NCBI GenBank assembly: GCA_016124585.1
Contig: WGNL01000033.1
Span: 24,900 to 88,899 of the forward strand
From: Bacteroidota bacterium
GTDB lineage: Bacteria > Bacteroidota > Bacteroidia > Chitinophagales > Saprospiraceae
Reading direction: 5' to 3'
DNA length: 64,000 nucleotides
The position numbers and the translations under genes were made by a program. The notes below the pieces were generated by a model, which saw nothing but the letters and a program-made list of their open reading frames with translations, did not search any database and had not been told where the DNA came from. Of the stretch, positions 18,326-28,400 are shown piece after piece (position 1 is the first letter of the stretch; every line of letters starts with the position of its first letter).

Positions 18326-18375
18326 TGGCATAAAAAAAGGCCGCTGGGATATCCCAGCGGCCTTTTTTTATGCCA
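18326..18375. terminator. Bidirectional terminator, perfect 50-bp palindrome
   Basis: The two 25-bp arms are exactly complementary (18326-18350 and 18351-18375). The GC core GGCCGCTGGGAT is flanked by A7 on the left and T7 on the right. It lies between the convergent cysteine-rich and Nudix genes and can end transcription from both sides. Confidence 0.9.
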
Positions 18376-18383
18376 AAATCGGG

Positions 18384-18821
18384 TCACGATTTTACGGGCT
18401 TGTTTTTGAATTCGGAATACATTCTACCATCACGGTACTCTTGCAAAACGTGCCGCACCGTTTCCGAAAGATTATAAGGGAGGTTTTCCAATGAAAACCA
18501 TTCGACACCTTTAAATTTGTAAGGCTCGCCAGTGATGATTTTTCCTGCCCATCTTGTAGCTTTAAAATAGAGGGTAATCCGATGCCCATTGCTATTGGTT
18601 CGCTTGTGAAGGACATGTACGAGATGAAGATCTTCCGGCTTCAACAAAAGCCCAGCTTCTTCCTCCGATTCTCTGATTAGGGCGTCCAAAGCATATTCTT
18701 TTTCTTCAATTGTGCCACCTACTAATGTGTAATTACCGCCAAGGCTTTTCTTTTGGCGAAGCAAAAGAATATTGCCTTTATCGTACAAAATCAGACGGAC
18801 TTTAAGGTTTATGTCGGCCAT
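18384..18821 (-). CDS. Nudix hydrolase
   Basis: This encodes 145 residues. A complete Nudix box is present (G-x5-E-x7-RE-x2-EE-x-G: GGTIEEKEYALDALIRESEEEAG), which binds divalent metal and the diphosphate. The flanking strands (VRLILYDKGNILLLRQ; ITLYFKATRW) fit the fold. It hydrolyses a nucleoside diphosphate linked to another moiety, but the substrate cannot be told. A -7 element lies about 30 bp upstream, implying a short leader. Confidence 0.9.
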   Translation of the reverse strand: MADINLKVRLILYDKGNILLLRQKKSLGGNYTLVGGTIEEKEYALDALIRESEEEAGLLLKPEDLHLVHVLHKRTNSNGHRITLYFKATRWAGKIITGEPYKFKGVEWFSLENLPYNLSETVRHVLQEYRDGRMYSEFKNKPVKS

Positions 18822-19199
18822 AGGAAGTTGATAAGTGAATGGTCGGGGTCAAAGATAGAATCATTAAAATAGTTTTTAACTTATTTTCAAATGGCAAGTT
18901 TACAGGCCATGATTTTTAATTCCAACATGCAAAATCTTAGTGTGGAAAAACAATGTAAATTTCATAAATCTTAGGTCAAAGCCACCCCTAATGGATGGCA
19001 AAAGGGAGGTATAAAAAGCATTGTTAAATTATGCATGGACAAGAGTTTGGCTGCTTTTTTCATCTTGCCGAATCCTCGTGCTACCTGATTATTGCCGCCC
19101 AAAAAACCTCCTCGGCAAATTTTACTAAAATCATTTTCAGAATTAACCGCTTTTAATAACTTGTGCCTGCCAACTGAAATTCACAAAAAAAATTGCCGC
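18822..19199. other. AT-rich divergent intergenic region
   Basis: The 378 bp between the Nudix gene and the oxidoreductase are AT-rich. A minus-strand -7 box for the Nudix gene is at 18850-18857. No conserved promoter is seen for the rightward gene, and no RNA gene or repeat is recognisable. Confidence 0.6.
18850..18857 (-). promoter_or_regulatory. -7 element of the Nudix gene
   Basis: On the minus strand this reads TATCTTTG, an exact TAnnTTTG match, 29 bp before the Nudix start codon. The -33 box is not clear. Confidence 0.55.
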
Positions 19200-20561
19200 A
19201 TGAACCCTCACGTAGTTGCTATTTTTGGAGGCGCAGTATCCGGTGCCGAAGCGTCACACCAACTTTCACAGCGGGGCGTCCGATCTGTTATTTTTGAACA
19301 AAATGCACTGCCCTACGGCAAAATCGAGGATGGCTTGCCCAAGTGGCATGCCAAGCTCCGTGATAAGGAGGAAGCCAATATTGATGCAAAACTTGCCGAC
19401 CCTCATGTGACTTTTGTACCCTTCGCAAGACTGGGAAAAAACATTAATTTTCAAGATATTGTAAACAATTGGGGCTTCTCTGCTGTGTTCCTTGCCACAG
19501 GAGCTTGGCGTGACCGCCCGCTTAGTATTGAAGGCATTGATGACTACGTGGGCAAGGGGCTTTATTACCAAAACCCATTCATGCATTGGTACAATCACTT
19601 CCACGAAGAGGGCTTTGAAGGAGAGCAAAAGATACTGGCTGACGGGGCGCTCGTGATAGGTGGTGGCCTCGCTTCCATTGACATCTGCAAAGCACTGATG
19701 ATGGAGACCGTGCAAGCTGCATTGGCCGAGCGAGGCATCCAAACCTCCATGTTCGACTTGGAGCGAGGCATTGCGAAAGTCCTCGAAACGCATGGCTTGA
19801 GTCTCGCAGACTTGGGTTTGAAAGGCTGTACGCTCGTTTATCGCCGTAGAGTAAAGGATATGCCACTGTTCCCTGGTGAAACTGACACACCTGAGAAACT
19901 GGCTAAGGCTGAAGCTGTGCGGGAAAAGGTGTTGTTGAACGCTCAGTCAAAATTCCTTTTCAGTGTGCTGCCCTGTCATATTCCAGTCGATAAAATCATT
20001 GAGAATGGTCGATTGGCAGGGTTGGTACTCCGTGAAACAAAAATAGAGGATGGCAGAGTGATGGAAGTGCTAGGTTCAGACCGGGATTATCGGGCACCGC
20101 TAGTAGTCTCAAGTATCGGTAGCGTGTCGGAGCCATTGCCAGGTGTGCCGATGAAAGGTTTCGCAATAGAGGTGGTTGGTGGACAGTGCTGCCGTTTGAA
20201 AGGCTTCGAAAATGTATTCGCCGTAGGCAATGCAGTGACGGGTCGAGGGAATATCAAGGAGAGCGTGGAACACGGCAAGTCTGTTTCAGAGTCCATTGCC
20301 GAGGGGTATCTCAACAACCCGGACGGTGCAGTTACCAAACAGTTTCGGGATAAAGAGGATCAGGTATCCTTCAATGTGTCTGCCTTGGCAGAGCGCATTA
20401 GCCAACTAAAGCCACCGAATGATGAGCAACGTAAACTCATTTTTGAAAAGGTGAAATCCATGCAGGAAGCCGTCGGATTCGATGGTAGCTACCAAGCTTG
20501 GGCAGATGCCAAACGTCCAGTTCGCTTGGAACAACTGTTGGGCTTGGAAGCACATGGATGA
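19200..20561 (+). CDS. FAD/NAD(P)-binding oxidoreductase, glutamate-synthase-small-chain-like
   Basis: This encodes 453 residues. An N-terminal dinucleotide-binding segment (VVAIFGGAVSGAEASHQL) binds FAD and a second one (ALVIGGGLASIDICKA) binds NAD(P). The run VYRRRVKDMPLF and the C-terminal FAD contact FENVFAVGNAVTGRGNIKES place it with the adrenodoxin reductase / glutamate synthase beta-subunit group. The partner and electron acceptor are unknown, as no ferredoxin or synthase large subunit is nearby. The ATG at 19200 is chosen because the Rossmann strand begins within five residues of it; the frame is open further up to 19092. Confidence 0.8.
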   Translation: MNPHVVAIFGGAVSGAEASHQLSQRGVRSVIFEQNALPYGKIEDGLPKWHAKLRDKEEANIDAKLADPHVTFVPFARLGKNINFQDIVNNWGFSAVFLATGAWRDRPLSIEGIDDYVGKGLYYQNPFMHWYNHFHEEGFEGEQKILADGALVIGGGLASIDICKALMMETVQAALAERGIQTSMFDLERGIAKVLETHGLSLADLGLKGCTLVYRRRVKDMPLFPGETDTPEKLAKAEAVREKVLLNAQSKFLFSVLPCHIPVDKIIENGRLAGLVLRETKIEDGRVMEVLGSDRDYRAPLVVSSIGSVSEPLPGVPMKGFAIEVVGGQCCRLKGFENVFAVGNAVTGRGNIKESVEHGKSVSESIAEGYLNNPDGAVTKQFRDKEDQVSFNVSALAERISQLKPPNDEQRKLIFEKVKSMQEAVGFDGSYQAWADAKRPVRLEQLLGLEAHG

Positions 20562-21160
20562 TTTAGAATGTTTTTTTCAATGTATAAAATAACTTAAAAT
20601 TTTAATCTAAATTATTGTATAACAGTTTTTTACAAATTATAATACTAAAATATGTAGACCATTCTTGGTCAAAATACCTCAAAAATTATTTCGCCAAAAA
20701 GAGGTTGTAGGGTACAATTGGCACAATTTTTTAAATTAACTTTAATGAAACTTTGAATTCCCGAACAGCTAGATTGATGGCTGACATACTATGAGAAAAG
20801 TCCGGAAACCGAGCTTACTAAGCTTCTTTTGATTCCCACTTTTTCCAGGAACCCTGGGCCTTTCTCAACAAACAATAAGTCGAATCTTTAACCTAGAACC
20901 CGAAGAGCGGGTCAAATACATCTTGGGCATTGCTGTGCCCGTGCTGCCGAAAGAGGCGGTGCACCTTACATTTCTTTTTTGCAAAACCTTACACACCAGA
21001 TTTGATGCCTTCCTGTACGAATGGGAGGCGATTTTAGAAGAACCGGCGACAAGTAGCCGAATGGCCTTGGCATGTCTTTTTTCAAAAAAATACGCAAGAC
21101 AGCCCAGCGCCACTGCGAGTTGCCCAGTGAATCGAACTCACTATTAACATCTATAATCTC
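20562..21160. other. Long leader region upstream of HYR-dockerin gene 1
   Basis: 599 bp. The first 200 bp (20570-20760) are very AT-rich. Further on, a 13-codon start-like frame (20791-20832, MRKVRKPSLLSFF) is followed by mixed-composition sequence with no longer gene. A TATAATCTCA motif stands at 21152-21161, right at the start codon. It is probably a 5' untranslated leader or decayed sequence. Confidence 0.5.
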
Positions 21161-24100
21161 ATGGTAAAAGGTAACGGTTTTGCTCCGCACAAAATAACAT
21201 GCGAATCCCCCATTGCCCCCCGGTATTTAGGAAGGTTCAAGTTCATGATAAGGACGGTACTATCAACAGCACTGTTGTTTGGGTGTGGGCAAGCCGTCTT
21301 TTCCCAGTGTGCGCTAGTTTGCCACAATAGCATCACGGTGGCGCTTGACAATGCGGGCAATACCACCATTTACCCGCCGATGCTGCTTCAAAGTTCCAAT
21401 GGGTGCTCCAACAATTTTACCATTACTATAGAAGATGAGAACGGCAACCAGCATGGCCAACAACTAGATGCTTCCCTGATTGACCAGCAACTCGTCGCCA
21501 CGCTGACGCATCCAGCCAGCGGAAACTCCTGTAACGTAAACATTACACTGATTGACAATCTGCCACCTGTGGTAGATTGCAGCAACGACACAGTTTTCAT
21601 CTGGTGCAATACCCCACTTGAGGGTATAGAGACACCTTCTGTTACCGACAACGTGAGTCCTGCCGACAGCATCGAATTTACCTATATTGATATTTTTACA
21701 GACCTAGCCTGCGATGATTCAATCGGAAATGTACCAGTGACTGCTTTCGTGCAGCGGACTTGGACGGCTACCGACGAACATGGCAACAGCGCCACTTGCA
21801 CCCAGTATATTTACCTGAAAAAAGCGACGCTGATGATGGTGGAATTCCCGAAACATCGGGACGGCGCACAGTTACCGGCACTTGAGTGTAGCGTACAAGA
21901 CCCCCTCGACTTCCATATAACGGGATACCCGATAATTGACAGCATGTGGATGGACAATACCCTGAGCTGTGATCTAGTGGTGTCCTTCAACGACCAACAA
22001 ATTGCAATCTGCGGTGGCAGCCGGAAAATCCTGCGTACCTGGTCCATCTTCGACCTCTGCACGGAAGACTTCCGAATTTTCACCCAAATAATTAAGGTGC
22101 TGGACACCACGGCACCGACAGTGACTTGTCCCGCCAACATGAGTTTCGCAACATACCCCAGCGTTTGTACCGCACAGGTTTACCTGCCACAGGCAAATGC
22201 AACGGATGGCTGCTCTGGTGCTGTAGTGGAACCAACTTGGCAGTTTGGTTCAGGCTACGGGCCGTTTCCCAGTGTGCCAGTCGGAACCTACACGGTGACC
22301 TACACGGCCACCGATGGCTGCAACAACAGTGGTGCATGTACCATGAAGGTTACGGTTAAGGACGAAGTGAAACCAGTGGCGCTTTGCAATAGCCAAGTAC
22401 AAGCCAATTTGTTGGACGATGGCACAACCCTGATTTATGCAACAACCTTTGACAACGGTAGCTACGACAACTGTGGCATTGACCACATGGAAGTGAGCTG
22501 GGGAGGCCAACCTTTCGACACTTTTGTTTCTTTTGAATGTGGAAACATTGGGGCAGCAATCCCGGTAACGTTAAAAGTGGTGGATGCTGGTGGGCTCACC
22601 AGTACTTGCCAAAGCTCCGCCATTGTGAAAGACCTGATTAAACCTGAAATTATCTGCCCCGGCCCTGTTACCATCGGCTGCGGACAGGATTACAACAATG
22701 CGGCGCTGACCGGCCAACCGTTCGCTACTGACAATTGTGACGTGGCTTCAACGACTGTTTCGAATCAAATGAACCTGAACAACTGTGGCAACGGCACCGT
22801 GACCCGCACTTGGACTGCCAAAGACCAGAGCAACAACGCCGCATCCTGCCAACAGATAGTGACCATCGCTGACAATACACCGATTACTGTGACGTTCCCC
22901 GACGACATACTCACTTACGAATGCGAGCCCAATACCGATGTCAGTGTGACTGGTGACGTGGTGGTGCTCGGCAAGGATTGCGAGCAACTGCAGATTACCC
23001 ACACCGATTACTATTTTTACACAGCGCAGCCAGCTTGCTACAAGCTTATCCGCAACTGGGCGGTGATTGATTGGTGCTCTTACCAACCAAATTCCCCAAC
23101 TGGCGCAGGTTTTTGGGAGAAAACACAAGTGATAGAAGTACGGGATAGTACTGCACCAGTACTTACCTGTCCGGCAAGCTTTACCGCAGGTATCGACAAT
23201 TTTAATTGTTCGAAATTGGTAGCGATACCCGTACCTGACGTGGACGATTGCAGCTCAACATTGACGATTACCAACAACTCTCAATTTGCCCAAAGCCAAT
23301 CGGGCGCTGCGACGGGCACTTATCCGAAGGGAACCCATACCGTGACCTACACCGTGGCTGACGGATGTGGAAACACTTCTACCTGCACCACGACAGTGAC
23401 GGTAGTGGATGCTCAAGCGCCTAGCCCTGTCTGTAACAGTGGCGTGGCAGTAACTATCCAGCAAAACGGTTTTGTGACGGTGATGCCTTCAATGATTAAC
23501 AACGGCAGCAGCGACAACTGCTCACCAACAGCTAGCCTCATCATGCAGGTAAGCCCGAACACTTTCGACTGCCAAAGCATTGGAACCAAAGTCGTTACAC
23601 TTACCGTAACTGACCAAGCGGGCAACAGTGCCTTTTGCCAGACCAATGTTGTGGTGCAGGATAATTTTCATGTATGCAGCACTGGCAACACGGCAACTAT
23701 TGCTGGCAAGCTGGCACGCCAAAATGGTGACCCGATTTCTGGCAAGCTGGTTGGTCTAACTGGCGGCATCAGCAATGGGGTTCAAACAAATGTGGATGGC
23801 ACTTTTGCCTTTCCAAATCTTCCTTTGGGACAAGACTACACACTGACACCAAGTTATAACACTAAACCGCTGAACGGTGTCTCGACCTACGATATCGTAC
23901 TCATCCGTCGGCATATCTTGAATATTGAGGTTTTTGACAATCCCTACACCATCATCGCAGCTGACGTGAACCGCTCTGGCGTCATATCCACCCTCGATTT
24001 GGTGGAGCTGCAGAAGCTGATTCTGAACATCAGCACCTCGTTCCCGAACGGGAATACCTCTTGGCGGTTTGTGCCAGTGAGTTATAATTTCCCCAACCCC

Positions 24101-24961
24101 GCTAACCCGTTTAGTCAGCCTTTCCCCGAAATCATTACCCTTGACGACATCGTCACAAACTACTGGACAGCAGATTTCGTGGGCATAAAAGTGGGCGATG
24201 TAAACAATAGTGCCAACCCATCAACTTTTGGTGAGGATGAAAATGAAGAGCGCAGTAACTTTGACAATTCGCTGATAATCAATACGAAAGACATTGAATT
24301 GGTTGCTGGCCATGAGTATGCCATCCCCTTCGTGGCGCACCCAGAACGCATCATGGCCGGCTTCCAGTTTACCCTTGATTATGATGAAAATGCCTTGGAT
24401 TTCGTTGCTGTCGGCAATGGAGGGGAGAGCCTGCTGAAAGCCAATAATTTTGGTTTGCCACAATCACTCGGCACCAGCGCTCTAACAGTGAGTTGGGTAA
24501 ACGAATCGGCCATCGACCTGAACGCTTCTAGTGAAATCTTTACCTTGAAATTCAAGGCTAAAACAAATGGTCGTCTTTCCAATGTATTGAAAATCAATTC
24601 CTTGCAAACGCCTGCTGAGGCATACGCTGGTGATTTTACCACCAAGAATAACGATTTCCAAACTTGGGGAGTGGCGCTCCAATTCAGTGAGCCCACAGCT
24701 ACCGAGCCAATGCTCTTCCGCAACTTCCCCAATCCGTTTGACCAAAAAACAACTGTTCAATTCTACTTGCCAGAAGCGACATCTGTCAGCTTCCGCATAC
24801 TCGACCAGTTCGGAAGGCAACTTAGGGCCTGGGACGGCCAGTTCGACCAGGGCCGCCATGAACTTCCGCTTGATTTGGCCGACATTCCGCCCGGTATCCT
24901 GCTCCTCGAAATGGATGCAGGCAACTTCCAAAGACAAGTGATTAAAATGATGAAAAACTAA
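21161..24961 (+). CDS. HYR-dockerin-cohesin-like T9SS surface protein 1
   Basis: This encodes 1266 residues. The signal peptide (hydrophobic core RTVLSTALLFGCG, cleavage near FSQ/CALVC) has a long n-region if translation starts at 21161. The ATG at 21245 would give a standard signal and 1238 residues. The longer form is kept because two paralogues also have extended n-regions. Modules in order are an N-terminal Cys module (50-140), HYR-type modules (about 140-830, each opening with a TCP or ICP motif and a DNC/DGC motif), a CnaB-like domain (843-900), a dockerin-like domain (903-1020: DVNRSGVISTLDLVEL and VGDVNNSA loops), a cohesin-like domain (1043-1176) and a T9SS tail (1181-1266, NFPNPFDQKT). 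It is presumably exported by T9SS and attached at the surface. The ligand is unknown. Confidence 0.88.
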   Translation: MVKGNGFAPHKITCESPIAPRYLGRFKFMIRTVLSTALLFGCGQAVFSQCALVCHNSITVALDNAGNTTIYPPMLLQSSNGCSNNFTITIEDENGNQHGQQLDASLIDQQLVATLTHPASGNSCNVNITLIDNLPPVVDCSNDTVFIWCNTPLEGIETPSVTDNVSPADSIEFTYIDIFTDLACDDSIGNVPVTAFVQRTWTATDEHGNSATCTQYIYLKKATLMMVEFPKHRDGAQLPALECSVQDPLDFHITGYPIIDSMWMDNTLSCDLVVSFNDQQIAICGGSRKILRTWSIFDLCTEDFRIFTQIIKVLDTTAPTVTCPANMSFATYPSVCTAQVYLPQANATDGCSGAVVEPTWQFGSGYGPFPSVPVGTYTVTYTATDGCNNSGACTMKVTVKDEVKPVALCNSQVQANLLDDGTTLIYATTFDNGSYDNCGIDHMEVSWGGQPFDTFVSFECGNIGAAIPVTLKVVDAGGLTSTCQSSAIVKDLIKPEIICPGPVTIGCGQDYNNAALTGQPFATDNCDVASTTVSNQMNLNNCGNGTVTRTWTAKDQSNNAASCQQIVTIADNTPITVTFPDDILTYECEPNTDVSVTGDVVVLGKDCEQLQITHTDYYFYTAQPACYKLIRNWAVIDWCSYQPNSPTGAGFWEKTQVIEVRDSTAPVLTCPASFTAGIDNFNCSKLVAIPVPDVDDCSSTLTITNNSQFAQSQSGAATGTYPKGTHTVTYTVADGCGNTSTCTTTVTVVDAQAPSPVCNSGVAVTIQQNGFVTVMPSMINNGSSDNCSPTASLIMQVSPNTFDCQSIGTKVVTLTVTDQAGNSAFCQTNVVVQDNFHVCSTGNTATIAGKLARQNGDPISGKLVGLTGGISNGVQTNVDGTFAFPNLPLGQDYTLTPSYNTKPLNGVSTYDIVLIRRHILNIEVFDNPYTIIAADVNRSGVISTLDLVELQKLILNISTSFPNGNTSWRFVPVSYNFPNPANPFSQPFPEIITLDDIVTNYWTADFVGIKVGDVNNSANPSTFGEDENEERSNFDNSLIINTKDIELVAGHEYAIPFVAHPERIMAGFQFTLDYDENALDFVAVGNGGESLLKANNFGLPQSLGTSALTVSWVNESAIDLNASSEIFTLKFKAKTNGRLSNVLKINSLQTPAEAYAGDFTTKNNDFQTWGVALQFSEPTATEPMLFRNFPNPFDQKTTVQFYLPEATSVSFRILDQFGRQLRAWDGQFDQGRHELPLDLADIPPGILLLEMDAGNFQRQVIKMMKN

Positions 24962-25459
24962 TTGAGGATGAAAAATTGAAAATTGAGAATGACCTAGTCG
25001 TGTACGTTTTTCAATTATCAATTATCCATTTTCAATTCAAAGATACCCATGTTCATATCGACAGTACCGATACTGAATCTACCATTCTGTAGCCAAGCAC
25101 AACGTTTACTTTAACCATTTACACACAATTTACACACACAGTTACACACACAATTTTTAATCGGACTGTCATCAATTCGGTAACCATCAAAAGGATTCTG
25201 ATACTATGAGAAAGCATCCCATGAACTTTTGAAAAGGTACCACCAACCAGAAGAGCCTGGCGGAGGGAGCCGACCACAAACGCTGTGGTAGCCCCTTCGC
25301 CATGGTTCGGGTTGTTGAAAGAAAAAGAATTCAAGTTATAAAACTTGATACTGATAAAAAGCTAACAATCAAGACTTTACAATAGAAAACAGAGCAAAAA
25401 AGCACTTAACAACCATTAGCATTTTAGTATCAATCAATCATTAACAATTTTAGTATCCC
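24962..25459. other. Leader region upstream of HYR-dockerin gene 2
   Basis: 498 bp. An imperfect AT-rich inverted repeat (about 24968-25040, ATTGAAAATTGA type) probably ends the previous transcript. Three TTACACACA repeats follow at 25119-25150, then a start-like ATGAGAAA at 25206. Its upstream context ATACTATGAGAAA is shared with the leader of gene 1. No gene is seen. Confidence 0.5.
25119..25150. repeat. Three direct TTACACACA repeats
   Basis: Copies start at 25119, 25130 and 25142, a spacing of 11 and 12 bp, close to one helical turn. They lie about 310 bp before the start codon of HYR-dockerin gene 2, so they could be tandem binding sites for a regulator. Simple CA-repeat origin is the alternative. 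Confidence 0.55.
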
Positions 25460-28400
25460 ATGAGAAAATTCGAGTTTACTAAACCCATCAAGCGCATCCC
25501 GACTACCTTTTGGGATGCTACTGCAAGCGGGATGCAAGATGCGGGTCGCCTGTTTCGGGCGGCAGCGCTGCTGTGTCTGCTGGTGTTTGCAAATTGGGGT
25601 GACCGTGCTTTTGCTCAATGCGCCCTTGTTTGCAACGACGATTTGAACGTATCACTACCCGGCCCAAGTGAGTATTGTACGCTGGAAATGACAGCTGATA
25701 TCTTGCTCGAGGATCCTTCGGCATGTGCCGGCCCGTACACCATTTCATTGTTTTCTTTGCAAGGTGTGCCGTTGCCTTCAACGCCTTATGTGAATTCCAG
25801 CTACATAGGTCAGACCCTGCTCTATTCGGTAGGGGAGCCTGGTGGAAACTCCTGCTGGGGCACACTCAGCGTAGAGGACAAACTTGGCCCTGAAATCACT
25901 GGCTGCGCAGACTTGACAATGACCTGTTTGTCAAACTATAAGCCGACGATAGACGGCGGCAATGCGCCTACACCAACGGTTTATGACTGCTCTGGAACGC
26001 CAAGTTTCAGCTACACAGACAATATTGTGCACGGCACTTGCAATTCCAATTATGTGGCAATTGTGACCCGTACTTGGACAGCTGTTGATGCGCATGGCTA
26101 CTCAAGTTCTTGTACACAGAATATCGTCATCCAACGGGTGACACTGGCTGACCCAATTTTTACGCCTGTTTGCCCATCGAATGTGGAGCTTGAATGTGGC
26201 ATTGGCCCACAAAGCACAGCACCAACCTCCACAGGATACCCCCGCATTACCGTAGGTGGGATTGCTTACAACGTAATTCCGGGTGCCAACAATTTCTGTG
26301 AAATTGCGGCTTCCTACACGGATGAGATTTTCACTATTTGTGGTGGTGGCAAGAAGATATTACGCACGTGGACAATCTATGATTGGTGCTTGCCAACTAC
26401 CCCAGGTAGTGGCAACCCTTGGTCTTGCATCCAGGTCATCAAATTGCACGACACAACCCCACCAAGTGTTACTTGCCCAGCGCCAATTGTTCAGGGTAGT
26501 TCTTCTGGTGGCTGCTACGCATCTTTCAATTTACCTCCTGCAACGGTTTTTGATTCTTGCTCAGCGTTCACGGTTAAAGTGCTTACCCCATTCGGAATTG
26601 TGAATGGCAACGGCGGCCCGATTCTGAACGTGCCAGTTGGAACCCACAATATCACATACATTGCTACGGATGCCTGCGGTAATGTTGGCCAATGCAATAC
26701 GACGATGCAGATCAAAGACGTGACGGCCCCTGTGGCAGTTTGTATCCAGCACACAGCAGTTTCGTTGACGGACGATGGCACGGCCATAGTTTCTGCAACT
26801 TCATTCAACAACGGCAGCTCGGACAATTGCGGCATTGACCACATGGTCGTGAGCCGTATGCCTTCTTTGTGCCTCCCAAATGGAACTCCATTTGATACAT
26901 ATGCACCTTTCAGCTGCTGCGATATTGGAGAACTGTTGATGGTTTCGATGCGGGTGTACGATGCTGCTGGCAACTACAATTCCTGCATGGTAGAGGTGGA
27001 GGTTCAGGATAAAATCGATCCAGTTATCACTTGCCCACCGAACAAAACTATCGAGTGCTCAGATCCAGTTCCTGCTGTTTCAGCACCAACTTTCAGCGAC
27101 AACTGTTCTGGCGCTACTTGGGCCAATACGGAAACTGTCAATATTACAAGTTGCGGTACAGGTACTATCAAGCGTAAATACACAGTGACAGATGCGGGCG
27201 GCAGAAAAGCGTCTTGCACACAGACCATCACAGTGATCAATTCCTACCCATTCAATTCAACGAATATTGTATGGCCATTGGATTACACAACTTACCAGTG
27301 CGACCCAGCATTGGAGCCAACGGACTTGCCTACTGGTTACGACATACCGGGCATCACGGAAGATGCTTGCGACCTTGTTGCAGTGACGCACACTGACCAA
27401 TTGCTGCCAATCAATCCACCGGCATGTTTCAAGATTTTGAGGAAATGGATTGTGATTGACTGGTGCCAATACGACCCGAACGTGCCTAATAGCCCTGGCT
27501 ATTGGGAGCATGTACAGGTTCTAAAAGTAATGGACAATACGTCACCGGTACTGACTTGTCCAGGCAATATCTCCGTACCAAGCCTTGACGCCAACTGCGG
27601 CTATGGTGCGGTCACCGTACCTGCTTTGACAGCCACTGATTGTAGCAACAGTTTGAACTGGACAGTAAAAATCGACTTCAATTCTGACGGCACAATGGAT
27701 CAAGCTGGCACTAGTCCAAATCTCAGCGGAAACTATCCGTTCGGCATCCATGCCGTTTCGGTTGCTGTGGAGGACAAATGCGGTAACCAGGCCACTTGCA
27801 ATTTCACAATCACCGTGGTGGATGGCAAAAAACCAAGCCCAATCTGTGTGAACGGACTCGCAGTAGAACTGATGCCAATGAACGGCGGCGGCATGATTCA
27901 ACTCACGCCAAGCATGTTTAACTCAGGCAGCTTCGACAACTGCACGGCAGCACAAGACCTGGAGTTCGAAATCGTACCTTCTGTATTCGATTGTAACAGC
28001 GTTGGTACTAATGTAGTGACAATGTACGTCACAGATGAAGCTGGCAACACTGACTACTGTGAGACCTACGTCATCATCCAGGACAACATGGTGTCTTGTC
28101 CAGCACCACTATCCGCGAGCGTAAGCGGAAACATTGCGACAGCAAGTGGAAGCGGCATGAGCGGCGTGGCTGTAAATGTAAGTGGCAATGGCCCACTGAC
28201 ATCGCCGTCCAGCACTTCATCCAACGGGAATTTCGTCTTCTCTGGTCTTAGCTTGAGCTACGATTATACCCTAACGCCAAACTACGACATGGCACCGATG
28301 AACGGCGTTTCTACCTACGACCTTGTGCTAATGACCCGTCACATCTTGAACATTGAGCTACTAGATTCACCTTACAAAATCATTGCAGCTGACGTGAACA

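Noticed and set aside
22462..22674. Possible internal frameshifts in the HYR genes because of many overlapping frames
   Set aside because: All five frames are uninterrupted from signal peptide to T9SS tail. The extra frames are shadows.
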